The position numbers and the translations under genes are program-made. 64,000 nucleotides of DNA, taken from Takakia lepidozioides. Its lineage: Eukaryota > Streptophyta > Takakiopsida > Takakiales > Takakiaceae. This document shows positions 1 through 13,331 of this stretch, piece after piece (positions within the stretch are counted from its first letter, which is position 1; every line of letters begins with the position of its first letter). The notes under the pieces were generated by a model. The model searched no databases. It worked only from the letters and a program-made list of their open reading frames with translations, and was not told the origin of the DNA. The DNA lies in the NCBI GenBank assembly GCA_030704615.1, contig CM060732.1, positions 68,303,053 through 68,367,052 of the forward strand. The letters run 5' to 3'.

Positions 1-335
1 ACTGAGGGGGTCTGCTGCATTGCTGGAAGCTCCACATGCCAGCAATTTGGGCACAGTACATAGTACGATACAACCATTGTTTTGGGGGATACAATCTTTC
101 TGACCAGTGTAGCATTGCAAATAAAATCACAAGTCTCATGCATAACCTAATCCCATCAATCCCAACTCTTTGGCGATTTTGAAGGACCTGAGACATCTTT
201 GGCGTTATCGTGTAGGCGTTATCGTGTAGAAGGTGTCCATTGTGAACTGCTGTGAACTTAAGCTAGCATATATCTACACTTTTGGCTGAGAGACAACCAA
301 CAGAACAATATCTGGGAGTCAAGCAACCAGCAAAC

Positions 336-1744
<1,409 letters not shown>

Positions 1745-2483
1745 GTTGAGCTACTTGGTCCGCTTCCCAAGGGGCGACTTCAGCTCATGCAAGATGTGCA
1801 TTGCCTCAAAGTGAAGATTGCGCAACAACGGAAGCAACCCAGATCGCTTCACACCCCAAACAACCTACCCACATCGCCATTTTGTACTGGGGGCATCGCT
1901 GGCCCGAGTGTTAAGGGTTACATGTTACATCACCCTGTTCTGTTCTGGCTCATTCTCATGGGTGTCCATAATGGGGATTCATAAGTATGTAGCTTCTCCT
2001 TCATGGTGGCTCCTGAGTCAAGTATTGCTGACTTTAGCTGGTTTCTGGTTTCCCAACCTTGTTGTTTTTTTCTGTTTTGTTTTCTAAAGAGTGAAACAGG
2101 ATTAGTTCATCTTTTCCCTACCATCAGTAAAATCGTGGTTTTCAAAAGAACATTATTATTGTTTTATAACCAGGTTGAGAACTGTCTCACAACTGTCCAT
2201 CTTGCATTGGGCTATTGTAGGTGGCATGGCTTCGTCTCATCTTCCTGCTCTTCCCCATGTCACACCCATTTCTTTGTCTGATGTCATTCAGGCAGTTGGA
2301 TGGGATGATCATTGGGTTTGATTAGCTTGATATGCTTTCTTTTTCATTTCTTTATGTTAACTCTTCCCTTGTTATGGGAACTTTCCATTCTTTGTACAGT
2401 TTCCTCATCTCAGTTTGTAAATAAAAGCTTTGCAGGTTACAACACAACCTCAATCCACATATGAATAATATCAGAACATGTGT
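1745..2483. other. Upstream region of the MIP2-like gene
   Basis: This stretch lies between the MIP2-like start codon and the LINE that follows. It should hold the minus-strand 5' leader and promoter of the MIP2-like gene. I see no convincing coding exon, RNA gene or clear TATA element. Confidence 0.5.
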
Positions 2484-2489
2484 ATATGA

Positions 2490-3243
2490 ATGAACATGTA
2501 TTATATGAACATTCGCGGAATTGGCTATGATGCCTTTGTCCCCAAACGTAGACGTGTTCAACATTGGGCTTCCAATTTTATTAATTCCAACTCTATTATT
2601 TTTCTTCAAGAGCACAAATTGGATGATGCTAAATTCAAGCTTTGTGTAGTTCATTCTAGCCCAGTAATGTTGCCTGGTGGAATCCCTCAATTGTCGACTC
2701 CAGAGGTGGCATTGCCATTCTCATTTCCCTCCATTTTCTAGAGTAGACACCTAGAGGTCGGGTTCAGGTGGCCTTCACCAACCCTTCCTTGGCGTTTGAA
2801 GCCTGTGCTTTCATTAATGTCTACGCTCCTAATTCTGTTGCGGAAAGGTCGGATCTGTGGAGGCTCCTTACAGAGAAAATCCTTTCCCACTCTGAGGTTG
2901 TGCATTGGGTGATGGCTGGAGACATGAATATGGTTGACAAGGCTGATGATAGGCTTGCTGCTGCAGATCAAAGCTTATCCCCCTCTCAGAGAGATGTGTG
3001 GGATGCCTTGTGTCTCTCTGTTGGGGTTGATGAACATCTCGATCCCTGGGGCACTTCTCCCCATTTCACGTGGTCTAATAACATAAAACCGCCTGACCTC
3101 TGCATGGCCCATTTAGACCGGGTGTACTGTTCCCCACACCGCTCCTTTGGGCCAATCTTGATTCTCAAGGTCCTATTCTACCTGGATTTGATCATGCTTC
3201 TATTCGGACTTTCTTCAATCCTTTGGGCTCTCATGCCAAGGGT
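2490..3243 (+). pseudogene. LINE ORF2 endonuclease domain (EEP), broken
   Basis: This encodes the endonuclease that nicks target DNA to prime reverse transcription. The start shows NIRGIG followed by SIIFLQEHKLDD, the typical plant L1 opening with the catalytic Glu. After a frame break near 2740 it continues with AFINVYAPN and VMAGDMNMVDKADD (the GDxN catalytic motif), then FTWSNN and LDRVYCS. The pieces lie in different frames and are separated by stops, so no active enzyme can be made. Confidence 0.82.
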
Positions 3244-4032
3244 CGGGGATTCTTGAAGCTCAACCCTTCTATCCTATTGGTCCCTGAGTACTTAGACCTC
3301 TTCAAGACTACCTGGTCCTCGGCTGGCAATTCCTTTTCTTCTCCCACGCTTAGATTCGTGAAGAAACTTGAAGCTGTCCGCAAATTGGGCCAAGCCCTCA
3401 CCAGATCTCATGCTAAGCGCCGCAACTGTAGGGAGAAAGCCCTTACCAAGTGCCTGGCCCGATGCCAGAAAGTCATTGAAAGCAATAGACCTGCGCAAAC
3501 TTGGGACTCGTACTTCCTGGCTAAAAGAAACCTAGCTGACTTGCTCAAAATCAAGGAGGACAACTTGAGAAGAAAAGCAGACATCTCCTGATCTCTCTAA
3601 GGTTAGAAAATGACTAGGTTTTTTTCTTTGAAGGCCAAACAACGCCAAGCAGCTACTTCCATTGCCTCGCTGCAACCAGCTTCTGGCCCTCATCTTGTCA
3701 AGCCCAAAGATATGGTCTCCTTTGCTGCTAATCCTTTGCTGACCTCTTCAGTAGACGGGCCTCCTCTGAGCAAGATATCCTCTCTCGTTTTGAGACCCTC
3801 GAGGCCTTCCCTCAAGTCATCTCCCAAGAAGAGCTTGACACCCTTTCGAAACCCTTCACTGTTATGGAGCTGGAAGATGCCTTAGATGTGCTTGCCTCTT
3901 TTAAACCCCGTTGGATTAGATGTGTTGCCTGTGGAATTCTTTAAAGCTAACTGGGGGGAGTGTGGTGAAGATATCCTAGCTCTCGCTCAAGACATTGAAT
4001 GACAAGACATTGAATTTCTTTTAAAGGGTATC

Positions 4033-4898
4033 ATGCCCTCCCAGCTCTCACAAGGTGTCATAACGTTGATTCATAAGAAAGGGTCCAGGGACTCTCTTTC
4101 TAACTATAGACCAATTACGCTTCTCAATTCAGTTTATAAGATCCTGGCTAAAGCACTGGCTATTCGTCTTCAACATCTTCTATCCAAGCTCATCAGATCT
4201 AAGCAAACGGGTTTCCTCAAGAATCGCATGATCCTCGATAACATTCTCTTGGCCAATGAAGCTCTGCACTCTGCTTCTGTCTCCGATCATCCTTTGGCTC
4301 TTCTCATGCTAGACTTCGAGAAAGCCTTTGATAATATTGATTGGAATTACCTTCTCGGGGCCATCCAAAAGTCTGGTATTCATGGCAGCTTCCTTTCTTG
4401 GATTCGCATTCTACTCCACCCAGCTTCTAGTAAGGTCATTATCTCCCATTCCTTTCCTTTGTTCAGATCTGTCAGACAGAGCTTCCATTCCTTTTCATTA
4501 TTGATGCTGACGGATTGAGCCACCTCCTATACAAAAATGAAGACATTGTGGGGTTGAAAGTTCCTCACCCTATGTGCCCGAATTATAGCATTAAATCCTC
4601 CCTTTATGCTGATGACACGGCTCTCTTCGTGGATAATTCGATAGCTTCCAATGTCTCCAGTACCCTTGAGACTCTCTCCACCTTTTGCAGAGCCTCAAGT
4701 CTTAAGGTTAACTGGAGCAAGTCTGTGGGAGTTCTTTCCAAAATCAGTGACTCTGCCTCGGTGACTCACTGTCAGCCTTGGGGCCACGATCTAGGCTTGA
4801 GTCGGTTGCAAGAGGGTGACTTTCATGTTCTTCTCGCCCATCTGTTCTCGAGATTGGTCTCACTGACACTCAATGAGCAGAGGCAGTGCTATCCATGA
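4033..4898 (+). pseudogene. LINE ORF2 reverse transcriptase domain, broken
   Basis: Reverse transcriptase of the same LINE. Visible blocks are VITLIHKKG, NYRPITLLNSVYKILAKAL, QTGFLKNRMILDNILLANE, LMLDFEKAFDNIDW (first catalytic Asp) and SLYADDTALFVDN (catalytic YADD). A frame change occurs near 4500: the palm domain starts in one frame and the YADD part lies in another after a stop. Family identity is clear; the gene is a relic. Confidence 0.87.
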
Positions 4899-5026
4899 TT
4901 AAAAAAAAGCTTGCTTACTGGTCTTTAGTTCACCTATCAATTGCTGGTAAGGCCATTATCGTCAATCAAGTCATCTTGGCCTCTTCCTGGTTTACGTCCT
5001 TTGTCTAGTATCCGGGTGCCTCCTTT

Positions 5027-6160
5027 GTGAAAGGGATCAAGGCACTGGCTAGGAATTTTATTTGGGGAGCCAAGAGTGTGAGTCAAATCCGTAGAGCCTT
5101 GGTTAGCTGGAAACAGATCACACAGAAGAAAAAGTTCGATGGCTTGGGCATTATTGACCCTCAAATGCAGATCTGTGCACTGCTAGCCAAATGGGTTCCC
5201 TGGGTCTTCCTTCATTTTGACGCTCCTTGGAGCCTCATTGTTAGGCAGCACTTAGTTAATTCTACGCCCTCCTCGTCCCCCTCTTGGGCCCCATTATTAT
5301 GATGGGTGGTGCAGGGCGGATCCTCTAACTGACGCACTTCGGTAGGATCTGCAGCTTGGAGATCAATCTGGCAGGCCTGGTGCATGTTGCGTCAATTTCT
5401 AGCCCAAAAGATGCCAGCAAGCCTAGAGGAGCCCCTCAGGCAACCCCTGTTTGGTAACTTCAACCGTGACTTGCAACAACGTGTTTCTTGCTTCCCGCGC
5501 TGGGCTCACTGGGATGCTGCAGGTGTGACTAGCTTTATGCATATCTGGGGAAATGGTGCCTTGTTGCCCATGATAGCTACCCAGCCAATTTCGCGGCACA
5601 GAGCCTTAGCTGGGTGGCAGGCTATGTCAGAAAATCTCCCCGACACCTGGATTTCTCTTACTTCCTCCCCTGTCAATAAGAGACCTCTACGTGCCTGGCT
5701 GGGTTTTAATTCTGCGACCTACAAGGTGGCTTTTTGGGCCATGCATCACCAGTGATCCTTTCTGGAAAGATGGCAATTTCAATGTTCTCCCTCGGGCCTC
5801 CTTCACTCCCCCATTATGGCCTCCATGCAGGAACTTGACATCCTGTTTGCGATTCAAGTTATTTGTAAGACATCTGGATCTGCCAACCCTTCGCTGCTTG
5901 ATGGGGGACACACCAACCCGCACCTGCTCTGGTTCCTCTCTGCACCTTTGTCATCCGTCGCATTTATGTGACATCCGATTAGTGACGCCCCGGGGATGGA
6001 CATGCCACGCCCGGGCGTGGCAAAAGGGCACCTGCACCCCTGCCTCAAAAGCGGCGTTTAGTGACGTCGTGAGGTGGCTGCACCGTTTCTACAACGTCAC
6101 TAACCCCCCCCCTTTTTTTCCTGTAGTGGGAATGAGTGACCAAAGAATCGGACTCTAAAG
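5027..6160 (+). pseudogene. LINE ORF2 C-terminal region, broken
   Basis: The tail region of plant L1-type ORF2. ARNFIWGAKS, VSWKQITQKKKFDGLGI and ICALLAKW correspond to the 'FLWGG...W..IC.PK..GGLGI' stretch that follows the reverse transcriptase. Further fragments continue to about 6150 in shifting frames, without an intact zinc-finger end. Confidence 0.65.
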
Positions 6161-6823
6161 TGCTATGGAAGGACGAGATCCCGTCAAGTTAGCAGCTCCA
6201 TGCGCTCCCTGCGCATTGGCGAAGACTCTGATGTCAATTGGAAGCACCGTGGTTCTCAGAGGCAGACTAGATCTCCGGTGCAGCTTTCTTTTAACAGCTT
6301 AGAGGCTTAGTAGTGTAGATTGGCAAATCTACTCTTATTTAGCTTGTTGTTGGGGGTTGGCTTTGGTGCCTCCTTGGGCCACCCTGTGGGTAGTTCTTCT
6401 TTGGCTACCTTGTCACGATTTCTGGTTTGTTCTCCTTTTGTCGCAGCTCTGCTAGTAGACAACCATTTTGCAGCCGCTAGGTTCTCTTGTCTTGATCCAT
6501 TCCATATGGCCTTCGGTGTTTGCCTCTATTCTTGAATAGGGTTATGGAGGTCTGCTGCCTTCTGGCTTTTACATTCTGAGTTTGTTGCAGCTTCATAGCT
6601 AGCAAGCTCGTCTGCTTGCTGCTAGATTGTTCAGTCTAGTTTCTTCCTAGTTTCAACCCCTTCCAGCCTTGGTTCTACAAGCACTGTCTTCCGTGGTTGG
6701 CCTCTATGGCACTCAGGCGAGGTTATTTTTTCCTCTTGTACCCGGGCCTAGCCGCGTTCTTTTTAATATGAGTTCAAGGGCCTCTATCCCCTTTTCTTAA
6801 ATAAAATGATGATAATAATAATA

Positions 6824-7496
6824 GGTTTCTTGGGGGTGGACCCAAAATTGGGAAGGGATTTTAAACCAGGGTGATGGCGGAGCTGCGCCCAATGGTCACT
6901 TCGTCTCTCTCCCCTCGTCCTCCCCATATTCTTAGTTTGCAGAGCAGCAAGGTGATTTTACTTTTGGTATTCAGGTTCTCCTTGCTGTTAGCTCTTCATT
7001 CATATGACTTACAATTTGATTTACAGTATTATTCCCACAATCCAATCGCAAAACCCCCGCCGCATCCAACTCGTCCAACGCACCCTAAAATAGCTGCAGC
7101 ACACTCATGTCATTTATAGGTACAAGCTGATCAAAGAGTACTCCACGAGGAAGCCTCCCATTTTGCGCAGTTTCCTACATACTTCAGTTCATATCCTAGG
7201 AACCTGTCTCCCAACGACGGCATTCATCATTAGCACGGTCGGCAGCGCTATCTAGTGGCCGTCTCTATTAATGACTTATCAACTCAAAGCGGCGAGCTCC
7301 ACAGTCGAGGCGAACCCATGAAGAGGTTTAACAGTAGGAACTAATAATCCATGTGCCCAGCAAACTCCCGCGCCCACAGCCAGCCAGCCCTTGAGCTCAA
7401 CACCCACTCATTCCCAAGCCAAGCTAAAGTGCACTTGCTTCCATCGTTGGGCTACTCTCAGTAACTGAAAGGTGCAGACAATTCAACGGCAAACTA
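6824..7496. other. Non-coding spacer between two LINE pieces
   Basis: From the tail of the first LINE to the first ATG of the next LINE ORF1. I see no gene. The right part (about 7200-7496) may be 5' UTR of the second LINE. Confidence 0.45.
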
Positions 7497-8531
7497 TGTC
7501 TCCGCCAAGGAACATGCAATTCAGCTCGAGAGGCCAGAGCTCAGCTCGAGGCAGGGGATATCGAACAGGGCCCACCAGTTCTCACTTCTGGCCAAGGGCC
7601 CGCCCAATTTCCGATACATGATACTTTCTTGCACACCAAACTCAATCCATCGGTGGGGTAGGAGAGAGAAGGTGGCACTTGAATACAAGGGAGACCACGA
7701 ATCCTCATCCGCCCACAGTCGCACATACGATGCAGGGCCCACCACCAGCTTGCACAAGAACCTCAGCCGATGTTCACACCTGCAAGACAACAGATGGAGG
7801 CAGGTCAGGTTCAAAATCAGATGGAAGACGACTTGGTGGGGGAAGACCTCATTACCACGCAGAAAGCCCTCAGTGGGGACCACCAGATTGGTGGACATGC
7901 CAGACCTCAAAAGCAGTGTATCCTGCATGGAAGACAGCGGAATCCTCGTCCACTTCCCTGGTAAGAAAGTGGGTAGATCATTTGTGAGGGACTGGGCAAT
8001 CAAGCACTTGGGAGGGGGGGGTGAGCTCTTGCGTCATTTCTGCCACGCCAAAGGTAGAGGCTTCTTTTCCATGCAATTTGAGTCCCAAGAGGCAGCGGCA
8101 AAAGCCCTCCAGATCAACCCACACTTGCTGGGGTTTAACATAAATATCTTTCCATGGTCAGCAAAGATGGGACACAAAAACGGGAAGTTGTGGGGTCCAA
8201 GAATAGTATCACTTCACTCCCAGGCATCCCAGAAAGGATCCAAAGTGGTTGGCAATGTCATGATCCACTCATGTGCATTGACAACATTAGAAAATACCCG
8301 GCATGGAAACATGCCACAATAGCATCAAGGCTAAATGACAATGGATTCACAAAATTGGTGCTTATGATGCCAAAGGAGGACACACTCCCGGACTATGTAA
8401 GGCTCCCCATCGATGAGGAAGGTAACTACTTTACAATCAGACTGCTGGAGGAGAAGACCTTGGCAACGTGCTTCAACTGTGGAAAAACAGGCCATATCAA
8501 AGCTGACTGTCCCTCGGGGAAAAGGAAATGA
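7497..8531 (+). pseudogene. LINE ORF1 (DUF4283-like with CCHC zinc knuckle), frameshifted
   Basis: ORF1 proteins of plant L1-type LINEs bind element RNA. The central part (7945-8160) reads GRSFVRDWAIKHLG, AKGRGFFSMQFESQEAAAKA and LLGFNINIFPWSA, the layout of the DUF4283 fold. After a frame change near 8170-8230 the C-terminal part continues with LVLMMPKEDTLPDYVRLP and ends in CFNCGKTGHIKADC, a perfect C-x2-C-x4-H-x4-C zinc knuckle. At least two frameshifts are present. No matching ORF2 follows within this block, which is unusual because LINEs normally lose their 5' end. Confidence 0.75.
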
Positions 8532-10742
8532 TCCCCAGGATTAGGAGGTAAGTCAGGCCCACTGCCACCAGTCAACCAACAATGGAGGAAAAAAGACGCC
8601 CTCCCCCAAGCTGGGCAAAAGGAGGCACACGGAAAGATAGCCCAAAACACAGACCTGCTGCAGATCAGTCCAACGCCAAGGGAACCAAAGACACATGGAC
8701 AGCACTCAGATCCCATGTATCTCGAAGTAGGGAAGATGCTCCCACCAGCACACAAAGGGAAAGGAAAATGCAGTGAGCAAGGGATGGAAATGCAACCCAA
8801 ATCCCAGAGGGCTGGCCTAAAACCGGAATTGGATCCAAGTGGCATTTACAAAAGCATGCAGTCAGGCATAGCCAACAACCCCATCCTGGCCAGATGTGCC
8901 TCACAAGACTCAACACATACCCCAAACTGATCCTAGGTGGATGTTCATAGTTGGACTCGGACGATATTCCCAGGGCATCATGTGTCACTCCTTTGATCTT
9001 CAGGAAAGGTAAGCCTCCGTCCATTCTTATCTCCTCTGGAAACATAGAATGTCTGGAATCACTATGGAAAACAACAGTGGATGTGAAGGCCTTCATAGCG
9101 ACATGCCCACCAAACAGTGACCCACACCTATGATAAAGGAAAAAATATTGGAGTTTGTCATGGTTTTAGTCATGGTTATCTAGAATTTACCTACTTCTAG
9201 TTAACTAGGACATTTTAGATATTTATATTTATATTTTGTGTGTTGGGACTTCATTTGGTCTCACATGCCAAGTGAGGTGTCGAGCCTCACTTGAGACATG
9301 GAGATAGGTATTCCCCTTGTGAGTGTTGAGGAGTCTCATCTTCTTGTAGTTGAGCCGCCTCTCCCACCTCCATAGCTCTAAGTATTGAGAGGGAGTGTGG
9401 TGAGGGCTTTGTAGGGTGGATTCCTTTAGCAAAGGTGCCCTTGGCTTGACTTAGTTTATGTGATTGAGTGGATTCATGAGTGGAGTGTTTCCATTGTGTG
9501 TTCACTTCCATTATCACTACAAGAAGATCACCTTATGCTTGTGAGTGCGGAGTGTAAGGATTAGTTTTAGCACTTGTGTTGGTGTACACCAAGGAATGAG
9601 AGAGCTAGGAAAGCTCAAGTATCTCACAAGGCTTGCAAGGTGTTGCAAGGAGGAGTGTTTTTGCATTGCATCAAAGAGGTGGAGAGCTCAAGGAGAGAGC
9701 TCTTGAGTTACAAGACTTTGTAGAGGTGGAGAGCTTAAGGAGAGAGCTCTTGTATCACAAAGCTTGCATGGTTTTGCAAGGTAAGTGCTTGTATGTGCAC
9801 TAAGGGTTTGAGAGCTTGGAAAAGAGCTCTTGCATCACAAGAGAAGCGTCTTGTGTGTGGAGAAGATAAACACTAGGGTTTCAAGAGCAAGCTCTAGTAC
9901 TTGTTCATGGTGTGAAAGAGAAAACACCATAGAAGGAGTACAACAAGGGTAGCTTGAGGAGCATTGAGTAGCTCAAGAGAAGCTAAGAAGTGGTTGTTCT
10001 ATCCATGGTGAAATGAAGCCAAGTGGGGTTTCATTTGGTTGACAAACAAGCAAGCGAAGGCGGCGCTAGAAGGGAGTGCTTTTGCTAGTTCTATGAGTTC
10101 TTGGATTGCTCTTGGTGAAGCAAGTGATTGACCAAGCAAGTGGCGCATGTGTGGAGCATGTTTTCCAAGTGTGCCTTCCAATTCAAGCTTGAGGAGAGCT
10201 AGAAGGTGAAGTGAGCAAGTTCATTCCTTGTGTATGAGGTGGTGCATGTTGTGGAAGAAAAGCCAAGGAGCTACATAGGCTAGGGCTTGAAGACAACAAA
10301 AACAACCACTTGGAGAGCATCAAGAAGCTCAAGATGACTCCAAAGGGAAGCATGTGGGTGAGAATTCTATCCATGATGATGTGAAACCAAGCCTAGAGTA
10401 TTGAAGAGCTAGGAGCACATGTGGGAGATCATTGGAGGTGGTCTTCATGAAGAAAGGAGATTGTAGCTCACGGCATGCATATCAACTTCAACCATATATT
10501 AGCATGTGACAAGACAAGGAAGGGGAAGGTGAAGCTCATGTATTCATTCCCTTTTTGCTTAAGTTTTGTGGTGGATGGTTGATCAAGCAAGTGATGCTTA
10601 TGTGGAGCATGCTCTTTAGGGCTTGTGACTTCAAGTTTGAGAAGATGAGCTCTTGAATAGAGGTGTGGATACACATTATGATGAATGAAGAAGGTGTTTC
10701 TTACTATACTCTACAAACCCTAGTCTCCATACTCTCAAGAAA
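8532..10742. other. Repeat-rich non-coding stretch with GAGAGCTC words
   Basis: The first 600 bases may be inter-ORF sequence of the LINE ORF1 copy. From about 9500 to 10700 the plus strand is purine-rich and built of recurring words such as GAGAGCTCAAGGAGAGAGCTCTTG and TTGCAAGG. This looks like the LTR or leader of an old LTR element whose gag lies at 11.9 kb. I see no convincing gene. Confidence 0.5.
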
Positions 10743-10965
10743 CTGTGTATGGGCTCCCTCTGCCCATCATACACTTTTGTGACCAGTGTATGGAACCCCT
10801 CTGCCCAACATACACTTTTGCGAACAGAGTATGGGCCCCCTCTGCCCAACATACGTTTTTGTGACCAAAGTATGGGCTCTCTATGCCCCACCATACTCTT
10901 TTATGAACAATGTATGGATACAAGTGGAGAGACTTTGCCTACCATACGTTTTCATTAAAAGAGTA
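10743..10965 (+). repeat. About 41-bp minisatellite, five units, each a potential hairpin
   Basis: Five head-to-tail units of 41-43 bp, the last one diverged. Each opens with GTATGG and later carries CTGCCCAnCATAC, so GTATGGG and CCCAnCATAC can pair within one unit. Units differ by a few substitutions. The block lies upstream of the gag relic and is probably leader or LTR sequence of that element. Confidence 0.85.
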
Positions 10966-10979
10966 TGACATCTAGGGTG

Positions 10980-11220
10980 TATCTGGAGGAGTATTGCCTT
11001 TGGAGGATCTTTGGGGGGTCCTTTGAGGAGCTTTTGTAAGACACTGGAAGAGCTCTTGAAGGGGTGTTTGGAGGACTGTTTGGAGGACTATTGGAGGTCT
11101 TTGAAGATCAATATTAGGCAAACATTTGGAGCCTTTGGAGGGCTATTTGGAGGACTATTTTGGGGTCCTTGGAGGCTAATATTTGGCGAGAGCCTTAGTG
11201 AGATTATTTGAGAGACCTTG
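10980..11220 (+). repeat. Degenerate TTTGGAGGA-type short tandem repeats
   Basis: The plus strand repeats TTTGGAGGACT, TTGGAGG and CTTTGGAGG many times over about 240 bp. Spacing is irregular and no reading frame is supported. Confidence 0.7.
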
Positions 11221-11897
11221 AAAGGTAGTTCTGTTTGTTGGTCATGAGCAAGGGCGTTTAGAGATAGGGGGAGACTAGTGGGATGAGAGCATTCTGGGAT
11301 TAGGAATTGCTTTAGTTTCTCTTCCCCGTAGTCTTCCACCCTCTATATAGGCCAAAATCTTTCCGTAGGTGGAGGCAAGAGTCAGTTCGGGTTTGGGCTG
11401 GGGTGTCCTTGCAAGAGCGACACTATGGAGTGTTATTTTTGGTGTGGGGGAGTTACTGTCTTGATTTTCTTGTGTTTGGATCCCCCCCACACCTGCATGC
11501 TTGACTGTGCGCCATGTCAGTTTTGTGTGGGCGCTTGTTTTCATAGGAGGTTGGTCCGGATTTGATCACCGGCCAATCCTAGAGCATGCTGTCGGTGGTG
11601 AGGCTGGGGTGATCACCAGTCAAACCATCATTGTTTCTCTTATGGTGAGGCTGGGTTGATGATCAGCAGACCATATGAGTGCTTACAGTGGATGCAGGTG
11701 CAGGTTTATGTTACGAACCTAGTAGTCTAAGCCATAAGCTGCAACAGGTTCTCTACCCGGTTACCTTGTGGAAAGGGGGATTAGAGACAGGTTTACAACA
11801 GGTGTGGTTATGAGTTTTCATCACGGAGGTGCCACCAGCTGCTGAGGGGAGTGTCGGTACGAGCACCAGCGATACTAGTGGGTACACAAGATGAGGT
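11221..11897. other. Leader of gag relic, no gene seen
   Basis: Sequence between the short repeats and the first gag ATG. It includes two similar stretches around 11600-11670 (GTGAGGCTGGG...GATCACC/GATGATC). I could not identify a primer-binding site or LTR edge. Confidence 0.4.
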
Positions 11898-13331
11898 GTG
11901 CGGTTTAGGCCACTTTCACCTTCAGTGTCTTCTGAGGAAGGTTCAGACTCGGAGTCAGGAGGATTCTCGCCGAGGGTGCAAGTCATTTCCGTGCCATTGT
12001 TGTGGGACACGATGGATGACATGTATGGAGCTACCAAGGGGCCACGTAGGTACTGTGGAGCTGTGGGCACCATCGAGCTTGATGACTTTATACAAGAGTT
12101 TGATAGTTGGTGTGATTTGCAGCAAATGCGCAATCCACAACTGTTTACGCCCTTTATGGCATGGAAGGGGCTATTCCAGCATCTTGAGAGGCCGCCCATG
12201 GATGATTACCATGAATTTAGGCGGGGACATGCGGTGGAGATTGAGGAGTGGCGAGAGTATTGGTCACCTAACTATGTCTCAATCACTAGAGGCACAAGGG
12301 CAGCGGTGACACCAGCAGCTACACAAACATCTCCAACTACAAGCACTAGTAGTGGAACAAGTTGTGCCGGTACTTCTGTAGGTGGTACCAGTTCAAAAGG
12401 TGCTACTCCTCCTCCTGCCACGACTACAACACATGTGCCTAGATTCAACCCGGTGGTGGAGTTCTTCCGGAGTTGCGGATGAACTACCAAGGTGTACGGA
12501 CACAGAAGCTGTGAAGTTTGCAAGACTTCCAGCGCAAATCCAGTGAGAGCTTGCGAGATGCCTACACTCGTATGAGGCGCTTGATAAGTGTGACCCAAGG
12601 GGTTACTGAAGCTCAGGCAGTCCAGTTCTGGTATGGAATTTTGGACAAGGAGCTCAGGAGAAGGGTGCGGGATACAACCCTGTTACAAGCGGCCCAACCC
12701 ACATTAGCGGATGTGTTTCTGCTGGCTGAGCAGATTGAGCTCAACATGGTGGAGGAGCGAGTTGTTACCATTGGATTTGGCAAGGACATGCCTGCACGAG
12801 GCGCAGCTGCCAGCCAACAGGTACAAGGGACTGCCCAACAGCGTGATCAGGGGGGCAAGGTTGCCCAACCCAAATTCCATGGAGCTTACAGGGGACTTCA
12901 GGTGCAGAGGCCAGTAGCTTCTTTTGCAGGCCAAAAGCAACCAGGGGTGGTATGTTGGACATGTGGAGGACTCCATGTCACAAAAGATTGCCCAGAAAGT
13001 GGCAAAGGGCCGACACAAGCACAGCCTGCACAGTTGCAGTTTGGGCATTGTGGCAAGTATGGACATGGAGATGCCCAGTGTTATGACTTGCACCCTGAGT
13101 TGCGGCGATGCCAGTTCCAAGGGAACAATGGTGGCCGAGGGCGAGGTGGAGCACCTCAGAGAGGACGAGGTGCTCAGGCATGAGGTGCAGGACGAGGGCA
13201 AGCACAGTATGGCCAAGGACGTGGAGGTCAGGGCGTTGACCAAGGTATGGCCAACCAGCTTCAGCAGCTAGAACAAAGGCTCACTGCCATGGCCACAACT
13301 CAGGTGGTACCAGCTCCAAGACCTGAGGGTC
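11898..13331 (+). pseudogene. Ty3/gypsy-type gag relic, cut by LTR of element A
   Basis: Capsid and nucleocapsid precursor of an LTR retrotransposon. The first frame (11898-12482) has an acidic N-terminus and then DDFIQEFDSWCDLQQM and FMAWKGLFQHLERP, the start of a retrotransposon-gag fold. After a frame change, 12518-13183 carries ESLRDAYTRMRRLI, then CWTCGGLHVTKDC, one CCHC zinc knuckle, and an RG-rich tail. A further frame from 13247 continues to a point directly before the LTR that starts at 13332. No protease or RT follows, so the younger element A interrupted or replaced the rest. Confidence 0.78.

Larger units (their letters stand above)
2484..6823 (+). mobile_element. Decayed L1-like LINE (ORF2 only, 5' truncated)
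   Basis: A non-LTR retrotransposon on the plus strand. Its order is an apurinic-type endonuclease (from about 2484), a reverse transcriptase (4033-4898), then the C-terminal region typical of plant L1 ORF2. It ends near 6800-6823 in an A-rich tail of the form AAATAAAATGATGATAATAATAATA, as expected for target-primed insertion. No ORF1 lies upstream, so the copy is 5' truncated, the usual fate of LINE insertions. Many stops and frameshifts show it is dead. Target-site duplications were not identified. Confidence 0.85.

Noticed and set aside
10743-10965. Possible CRISPR-like array (regular 41-bp spacing)
   Set aside because: The whole unit repeats rather than a short repeat with unique spacers, and the context is a plant retroelement.
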